From: Clostridia bacterium
GTDB taxonomy: Bacteria > Bacillota > Clostridia > Oscillospirales > Acutalibacteraceae
Direction of reading: 5' to 3'
Assembly: GCA_017473435.1 (NCBI GenBank)
Contig: JAFULG010000029.1
Span: 1-53,298, forward strand
Length of the DNA: 53,298 nt
The stretch's first letter is position 1. Each line of letters begins with the position of its first letter. The translations under genes were made by a program, and so were the position numbers. Shown piece by piece: positions 48,073-53,298 of this stretch. The notes beneath the pieces were generated by a model that made no database searches, was not told where the DNA came from, and saw nothing but the letters and a program-made list of their open reading frames with translations.

Positions 48073-48747
48073 TTATTCATCCACTCTGTAAAGCATACAG
48101 GGTCTGCCACCTGTTTCGTAATTAATTTCGCCCTGAACCTTACCCAACTCGACAAGATAGTTCATATATCTTCTTATTGTTACTGCTGTAAGACCTGTCC
48201 TTTCAGCGATTTCATCACCTGTTAACCATTTGCTTTTATTAGACCTGAGTTCTGTAAGAATGGTTTCAAGAGTTTTTTCCTGTATTCCCTTCGGGTGCAT
48301 ATCCTCACCTTTCTTACGGAATGAATCCATTATGAAATCTATGCTTTTCTGATTTAATGTATCGAGCTCACTCAGAGCCTTGTTTTGTGCCGTAAATTTC
48401 TGAAGAGCCATCTGAAATCTGTCAAAGGTAAAGGGCTTAACAAGATAATCAACTATACCAAGATGCAAAGCTTCTTCAAGGGATTCACGGTCATTTGCGG
48501 CTGTTACCATAATAACATCTGCGGATATCTGCTTTTTTCTTATCTGCCTTAAGGTTTCAAAGCCGTCAAGCTTAGGCATATAAACATCCATAATTATAAG
48601 ATCAACGCTTTCGTTTTCCAAAAATTCAAGAGCAGATATACCGTCTTTGCATTTACCGCAGACAGAAAAGCTTTTGTTTTTCAGAACATACTGTTCATTT
48701 ATCATAGCAACCATAGGGTCATCTTCAACGATTAAAACCTTATACAT
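48073..48747 (-). CDS. Response regulator, CitB/DcuR type
   Basis: A 224-aa protein. The receiver domain starts MYKVLIVEDDPMVAMINEQY, with phospho-acceptor D in LIIMDVYMPKLDGF (about residue 54) and K in VDYLVKPFTF. The C-terminus (about 160-224, NKSKWLTGDEIAERTGLTAV, then RYMNYLVELGKV) is the winged-helix seen in citrate/malate-type regulators. It starts 17 bases after the histidine kinase gene and is its cognate partner. Target genes are not in view; the divergent SemiSWEET-like gene is a candidate. Confidence 0.88.
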   Translation of the reverse strand: MYKVLIVEDDPMVAMINEQYVLKNKSFSVCGKCKDGISALEFLENESVDLIIMDVYMPKLDGFETLRQIRKKQISADVIMVTAANDRESLEEALHLGIVDYLVKPFTFDRFQMALQKFTAQNKALSELDTLNQKSIDFIMDSFRKKGEDMHPKGIQEKTLETILTELRSNKSKWLTGDEIAERTGLTAVTIRRYMNYLVELGKVQGEINYETGGRPCMLYRVDE

Positions 48748-48764
48748 TTTTCTGCTCCTTTCGC

Positions 48765-50399
48765 TTATTTCTTAAAGCTGACAGTAAAAGAGGTTCCGAC
48801 ACCTTCCTGTGATTCCACATTTATGCTGCCACCTGCATTTTCCGTGATAGTTTTTACCTGATAAAGACCTGTTCCTCTGCCTGCTCCTTTTGTTGAAAAT
48901 CCGTTTTCAAATATATGCTCAATGTATTCTTCGGCAATACCTGTACCTGTGTCATCAGTAGTAATAAGAAGTGCTCCCGGCTTGGAGAACATACCGAACA
49001 GTAATTCCTTTTGACCGTCATAGCTCATACTATTCATTGCTTCAAAGGCGTTGTCAATAAGATTACCAATAACCGTAACAAGGAGCTCCGAGGGAAGATG
49101 AATATCTGCCGGAGAATAATAACAACCTTCTCTTAAAATGAATCTGACATTAAGCTCCGATGCTCTTGCAATCTTACCAATGAGAAGAGCAGCCACAGCA
49201 GGCTCATTTATACAATTCATAACCTTGCTTATGGTTTCTCTTTGTACCATAGTTATATTCTGTATATACGAGGTGGCCTCGCCGTACATTTCCATCTGAA
49301 TGAGTCCGAGAATAACATGAAGCTTGTTTGTAAAATCGTGATTGTTGGCTCTCATAGAATCCACAAGATATCTTGTGCCTGTAAGGTCCTCCATAAGCTT
49401 GGTGTATTCCTTTCTGTCGTGAAGAATACCGATAGCTCCCACAACGTCATCATCCTCTTTTACAGGTATAGTGTCAATGAGAATGTTATCGTCACCAGAA
49501 CTGACGGAAACCTTTGTATCAGGACTGCAAAGCAAATTAAGAGCAGGAACGTCTTCGGTTAAATCACTTATATTTTTACCGATAAGCTCATCCTCTCTGC
49601 CATCGCTTGTAAGAATTTTTACAGCAGATTTATTTGCAAACTGAACCTCTCCGTTATTATTTACCGCTACAATGCCTTCATCAAGAGATTCCAGGATATT
49701 ATCACGCATACGGAACATAGAAGTAAAAACATCAGGCTCATAGCCTAAGAGACTTTCCTTTATCTTGCCTGAAAGCTCTGCAGAAATAAGAAGCTCCATA
49801 AGAATTGCAACTATCGTAATAAGGGTAAAGGTAAGAAAAATCTGAAAGACCTCAGCCTTTACATTTTTCATAAGCATAATCGCCATTACAAAGCCGATGT
49901 AATCACCGTTTTCATCATAAATTGCAGCATAAGCTCTTCTCTGAGTGCCTGAGGGACCATTATCTGTCGTTGTGTAATATCCTTCTGAATTAGTAACAAA
50001 ATCAGGAGTTGTACCGTCATAAACAGTGCCTATCAGTTCATGGCTTGAATGATAGAGTCTTTTACCGTCTATGCCGATTACAGAGATAACATCAATATCC
50101 TCAAGGGTATCCTTTAATGAATCAAGGTATTCGGAAAACACAGTATAATAAACATCATCAGAATAATCCTTTCCCGTAAGAAACGGAGTTTTTGCAATGG
50201 CTTCTGCAACATTCTGCAAATTGCGGTCACGGCGGTTTGTTTCAAACTGAAGATTTATAAAGGTCCCTGAAAAACCAAGAAACAGTGCGAGTGTAGTAAT
50301 TAGAATTGCCTGAAACCTGAAGGACATCTTCTGAATACCGGCAAGAGTATTTGCTTTTTTTATCTTATCTTTTTGAGTTTTTGCTTTTTTATCTGACAT
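48765..50399 (-). CDS. Sensor histidine kinase, CitA/DcuS type
   Basis: A 544-aa kinase. Two transmembrane helices (about 28-50 and 186-206) flank an extracellular PAS/Cache-like sensor with YSDDVYYTVFSEYLDSLKDT. A cytoplasmic PAS domain follows (about 230-330). The dimerisation helix has NNHDFTNKLH with phospho-acceptor H354, the SpoOB-like type of this family. The ATPase domain has the N-box GNLIDNAFEAM (445-455) and G-boxes DDTGTGI and GRGTGLYQV. The family senses small carboxylates such as citrate, malate or fumarate; the ligand here is unknown. Transcribed away from the SemiSWEET-like gene. Confidence 0.9.
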   Translation of the reverse strand: MSDKKAKTQKDKIKKANTLAGIQKMSFRFQAILITTLALFLGFSGTFINLQFETNRRDRNLQNVAEAIAKTPFLTGKDYSDDVYYTVFSEYLDSLKDTLEDIDVISVIGIDGKRLYHSSHELIGTVYDGTTPDFVTNSEGYYTTTDNGPSGTQRRAYAAIYDENGDYIGFVMAIMLMKNVKAEVFQIFLTFTLITIVAILMELLISAELSGKIKESLLGYEPDVFTSMFRMRDNILESLDEGIVAVNNNGEVQFANKSAVKILTSDGREDELIGKNISDLTEDVPALNLLCSPDTKVSVSSGDDNILIDTIPVKEDDDVVGAIGILHDRKEYTKLMEDLTGTRYLVDSMRANNHDFTNKLHVILGLIQMEMYGEATSYIQNITMVQRETISKVMNCINEPAVAALLIGKIARASELNVRFILREGCYYSPADIHLPSELLVTVIGNLIDNAFEAMNSMSYDGQKELLFGMFSKPGALLITTDDTGTGIAEEYIEHIFENGFSTKGAGRGTGLYQVKTITENAGGSINVESQEGVGTSFTVSFKK

Positions 50400-50582
50400 G
50401 ATGAAGGACTTCTTTCTTTTGGCTTATGCTTATATGATAATAGATATCTTACCTTTTGAAAAGGTTTTGAAAGTAAAATAAATGAGAAAAAACAGAAAAA
50501 CTCTTTTTAATCTTTCGAATAATTGTTCATCGGAAATATCAGTGCTAATATGTGCTCAACAAAAAAACAAAGGAGCGATATT

Positions 50583-50855
50583 ATGGGGGCAATATTCGAA
50601 ACAATTATGCTTGTATGCTTCGGCTTTTCATGGCCGATGAATCTTATCAAGGCATACAATGCAAAAACTGCAAAGGGTACAAGTCTGCCTTTCATTCTGC
50701 TTATTATTACAGGATATATTGCAGGTATTACAGCAAAGATTGTAGGCGGTCATATTAACTATGTTCTTGTAGCGTACATAATTAATCTTGCTATTGTTCT
50801 TATGAATCTTGCGGTTTACTTCAGGAATTCTTCTCTTGACAAAAAGAGCGTATAA
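50583..50855 (+). CDS. SemiSWEET/PQ-loop-like small transporter
   Basis: A 90-aa protein from ATG 50583 with AAAGGAG. Three transmembrane helices; the PQ-loop-like motif is GFSWPMNLIKAYNAKTAKGT in helix 1. SemiSWEETs are half-transporters for sugars that work as dimers, but substrate cannot be read from sequence. It is divergent from the CitA/DcuS-type kinase and is followed 13 bases later by the SGNH-fold gene. Confidence 0.75.
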   Translation: MGAIFETIMLVCFGFSWPMNLIKAYNAKTAKGTSLPFILLIITGYIAGITAKIVGGHINYVLVAYIINLAIVLMNLAVYFRNSSLDKKSV

Positions 50856-50868
50856 GGAGGAAGAATTA

Positions 50869-51435
50869 ATGGTTCAGACAAAAAATTATACTATGCTTAA
50901 CTCTCTTGCTGAAAAAGGCGGTACAGTTATTTTCGGAGGCAAGGAAGATACTTCTATACCTCTTTGTGAATTAAAGCAATCCTTTGACCTCAGCTCTGAT
51001 TTTTACAACAGAAGCTTTGAGAAGCTCAGCGTCACTAATGCCAAGGAGCTTTATAAGAACTACATATCTGAGCTTGTACCTGACACGGTTTTTCTCCACA
51101 TCGGTGAAAACGATTTAACTATGTTTCAGGAGGACAGCAACAAATTTATCAATCTCTACCGTGAGCTTATAGAAGAAATCAGAAGTAGCAATAAAAAGTG
51201 CCGCATAGCAATTGTGTCACTAAAAAATTATGAAAGTGATGCTGTTATTACAAAGTTAAATGAACAGCTTAAATACCTTGCGGATTCTGAGAGATGTGAA
51301 TTTGCCGACATATCCGAAAAGAAAATATGGAATCCGAAAGGAACAAGAGATACAGTTTCATTTGCATATTCTTTAGGATTAAAGACTCAGAAGCCTTTGT
51401 ATGATTTGGTTAAGATTTTGTTTTGTTACGCTTAA
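50869..51435 (+). CDS. SGNH-hydrolase-fold protein with degenerate active site
   Basis: A 188-aa protein from ATG 50869 behind AAGGAGG. Strand and loop order follow GDSL/SGNH esterases: VIFGGKEDTSIPL where block I should carry G-D-S, and VFLHIGENDLTMF matching block III (G-x-N-D). The catalytic serine is not at its usual place, and the block V D-x-x-H is not visible near the end. It may therefore be a non-catalytic or strongly diverged family member, perhaps a carbohydrate-binding partner of the SemiSWEET-like protein encoded 13 bases upstream. Confidence 0.6.
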   Translation: MVQTKNYTMLNSLAEKGGTVIFGGKEDTSIPLCELKQSFDLSSDFYNRSFEKLSVTNAKELYKNYISELVPDTVFLHIGENDLTMFQEDSNKFINLYRELIEEIRSSNKKCRIAIVSLKNYESDAVITKLNEQLKYLADSERCEFADISEKKIWNPKGTRDTVSFAYSLGLKTQKPLYDLVKILFCYA

Positions 51436-51459
51436 TCTTGCATTTTGAAAATGATAACA

Positions 51460-51501
51460 AACCTCCTTGCTTCGGCTCACACCGATTCAAGGAGGTTTTT
51501 T
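51460..51501. terminator. Terminator between convergent genes
   Basis: AACCTCCTTG (51460-51469) pairs with CAAGGAGGTT (51488-51497), followed by Ts. It ends the SGNH-fold gene and faces the next leftward gene. Confidence 0.85.
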
Positions 51502-51503
51502 CG

Positions 51504-52361
51504 TTATATATTAATCTTTACCGCAGACACACCGCCCATTTCAGGCTTTTTCTCCATAAACCCTTCGGGTATTCTGCTTTCATACATTTCCATATATGAT
51601 GCAGAACCGAGATAAGCAGAGATGTTAGTCCTCGGCATAATAACCCACTCACAATCAGGCTCTTTGTTTGCGATGTAGTATTCAGCAAGAGTAATCATAA
51701 GCCTTTCGGTTTTCGCATCTGCATTGTATGACCTGATTTTATCAAGTATTTCATCGGATAAAACCACCGCTTCAGTACGCAACGGTCCGAGAACAAGTGC
51801 ATCTGCAATAGCTGTATCAAATAGCAACGGAAAATCTGCAGAAGACCTGTCATTGTAAACTGAATATTGAAACTGTATCAGCTTTCTGCTCCATGTATCT
51901 TCAATGGCTTTCAAGGTCTTCTTTTCGGCAAAGCAGTGGAGCTTCTTTGTAACATCCTCTTTGTTCTTCCTGATGTAAGTGGAAAGAGAATGGAGGTATC
52001 TGTAATACCATCCGGCACCGTTTTCATCAACGATGTTCGGGAACTCACTGTGAAGCTCAGGAAAAGAGGTGTGAAAAGTTAACGCCTTGTTTGATACGGT
52101 TTCATAAGGTAGACTGCACCAAGCACATAAGAAACGTCTTGCTTCTTCTGTTCTCTCATAAGGATCATCGGTACGAAGAGTACCGTCAGCATTATGAAAA
52201 AGATAACCTCTTGCAAGAATGGTAAATATACGGTTGAAGCCCTTGTTCTTTTTGATAATAGTTGTTGAAAATCTGCCCATAAAAGCAGTTGATTGCTTAC
52301 TCTCCGCAAGGAAAACGGGAGTGTCGGTATATGCTTTGTATTCAAGCCATTCATTAGTCAT
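51504..52361 (-). CDS. Unrecognised 285-aa protein
   Basis: Starts at ATG 52361 (GGAAGGGAG upstream), four bases after the stop of the upstream gene. Mixed alpha/beta: TAFMGRFSTTIIKKNKGFNR near the start, WYYRYLHSLSTYIRKNKEDV in the middle, and CEWVIMPRTNISAYLGSASY near the end. No signal peptide, membrane helix or known catalytic motif. Probably acts with the upstream gene. Function unknown. Confidence 0.5.
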   Translation of the reverse strand: MTNEWLEYKAYTDTPVFLAESKQSTAFMGRFSTTIIKKNKGFNRIFTILARGYLFHNADGTLRTDDPYERTEEARRFLCAWCSLPYETVSNKALTFHTSFPELHSEFPNIVDENGAGWYYRYLHSLSTYIRKNKEDVTKKLHCFAEKKTLKAIEDTWSRKLIQFQYSVYNDRSSADFPLLFDTAIADALVLGPLRTEAVVLSDEILDKIRSYNADAKTERLMITLAEYYIANKEPDCEWVIMPRTNISAYLGSASYMEMYESRIPEGFMEKKPEMGGVSAVKINI

Positions 52362-52365
52362 AAAC

Positions 52366-53298
52366 TTATTCTCCCTTCCTTGCAAATCTGTTGATGTGCC
52401 TGTAATAAGCATCGTAAAGGAAATCACGCTTACCGAGAGCTACAATGTATTTTACGGAAGCGTTGAAAGAGATAACATGAGTTTCGATTATCCTTGCCGC
52501 TTCTTTTGAAACAGTTTCACGGTAGTTGCCTACGGGATTTCTGAGGTAGGCTTTTACCATTAAGGTAAGCTCCTCGGAATCGTTGGGATATTGCATAGCA
52601 GAAGCACTTGCAGAGATATTGTAGTTTCGTGTTTCAGTAATAATATCTGGTAACAGTTTGTACCCGCCGAAACGGAAATCTGCAAAGATGTCATAATACT
52701 CTCTGTACTCTGTTTCAGGTAGATGCTTTATGAGAAAGGCATATCTTTCATCCTCTTTCATAAAGTGCCAATTCTCGTTTCTTACCGCAAAATATATCTC
52801 ATTTACTCGTTCTTCAGGTAAGTTGATGAATACTGCAGAAAGCTCATCAGCTTCATAATCATTTTCCTTGTTCTGCATATACAGAATGCGGTTGATGTCG
52901 TTATGCTTAGCTTTTATGTTGCTTGCGGCTTTTCGTCTTGCACGGATTCTCTTGAGGCAGGTTTCATAATCTGCTATTACTCTGCTAACATAGTCAAGTA
53001 TCTTCGGGTCAAGCTTCTTTTCCCAACCGGGATTCTTTGCAAAGGTGAAAAGCTCACTTGCATCAGCCTGATGAATTTTTGCCCTCGGTGTATTCTTTTT
53101 CAGTTCTCTTGCAAAATACGGTAGCTTTTCAAGGTTAGAGCTAACCTCATCCCAATTCTGTCCTTCAAAGAATTTCTTGAAGCGTTCATCAAAGGTAGGC
53201 TCATACCAACGGCGCTTACCCTCTGCCTTTTCAATGAGAGCCTTGTATTTAAGGAAGGATGTTCTTTCAGCTTTGTTGGTTTCAAGATATTCTGTCAA
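52366..53298 (-). CDS. Unrecognised protein, start outside or at window edge
   Basis: At least 310 aa. The frame is open to the window edge, where the first codon is TTG, so the true start is uncertain. Helical and charged (KAERTSFLKYKALIEKAEGK, RRKAASNIKAKHNDINRILY), with no known domain. It is immediately followed by the 285-aa gene and likely forms an operon with it. Function unknown. Confidence 0.5.
   Translation of the reverse strand: MTEYLETNKAERTSFLKYKALIEKAEGKRRWYEPTFDERFKKFFEGQNWDEVSSNLEKLPYFARELKKNTPRAKIHQADASELFTFAKNPGWEKKLDPKILDYVSRVIADYETCLKRIRARRKAASNIKAKHNDINRILYMQNKENDYEADELSAVFINLPEERVNEIYFAVRNENWHFMKEDERYAFLIKHLPETEYREYYDIFADFRFGGYKLLPDIITETRNYNISASASAMQYPNDSEELTLMVKAYLRNPVGNYRETVSKEAARIIETHVISFNASVKYIVALGKRDFLYDAYYRHINRFARKGE

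Overview
The window reads as chromosomal DNA of a Bacillota (Clostridia) bacterium, most likely an Oscillospirales/Ruminococcaceae-type gut anaerobe. The reasons are AGGAGG-type ribosome binding sites throughout, a Gram-positive lipoprotein box, an energy-coupling-factor (ECF) transporter, cohesin and dockerin modules, and Tn4451-type TnpV cargo. The taxonomic call is an inference.

Positions 29-38049 are a complete-looking temperate prophage of about 38 kb. It is bounded by two identical 50-bp direct repeats (29-78 and 38000-38049) made of the 3' half of a tRNA-Trp gene on the minus strand, from the anticodon loop to CCA. The rightward lysogeny block holds a CI-like repressor (34470-34835), an Mrr-like nuclease with a membrane anchor (35018-36571) and a tyrosine integrase (36728-37855). 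It faces a leftward early operon (34305-27336): Cro-like and excisionase-like regulators, DUF3846, an HUH Rep endonuclease, SSB, VRR-NUC, a Lar-type anti-restriction protein and many small unknowns. The leftward late operon follows: TerS, TerL, portal, scaffold, capsid, head-completion and propeller-like tail proteins, two internal/ejection proteins (one of 2128 aa), a 2226-aa tail adhesin, a 41-aa peptide, a CHAP/SH3 endolysin, two holin-like proteins and a Tad2 (anti-Thoeris) fusion. There is no tape-measure, sheath or tube gene, so I infer a short-tailed (podovirus-like) particle. A 60-aa gene that needs a -1 frameshift is the last gene before the left att repeat.

Positions 38050-39075 look like the end of a second mobile element: arm-like repeats, a 51-aa protein, a DUF6809-like protein and TnpV. 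Neither att repeat is joined to a tRNA-Trp 5' half.

Positions 39095-48005 are the most unusual part. A cobalamin riboswitch with a terminator precedes a leftward operon. It encodes a small basic protein, a secreted 949-aa protein (DUF4430-like region, alpha/alpha-toroid repeats, cohesin-like domain, dockerin), a membrane-anchored cohesin-domain protein, a DUF4430 (transcobalamin C-terminal-like) lipoprotein, EcfT, and one 880-aa polypeptide fusing two ECF ATPases to a predicted S-component. I infer a cell-surface corrinoid capture and uptake machine in which the two halves of a transcobalamin-like binder sit on separate proteins tethered by cohesin-dockerin contacts.

Positions 48073-53298 hold a CitA/DcuS-type two-component system, a divergent SemiSWEET-like transporter with a degenerate SGNH-fold protein, and two unrecognised leftward genes, the last cut by the window edge.
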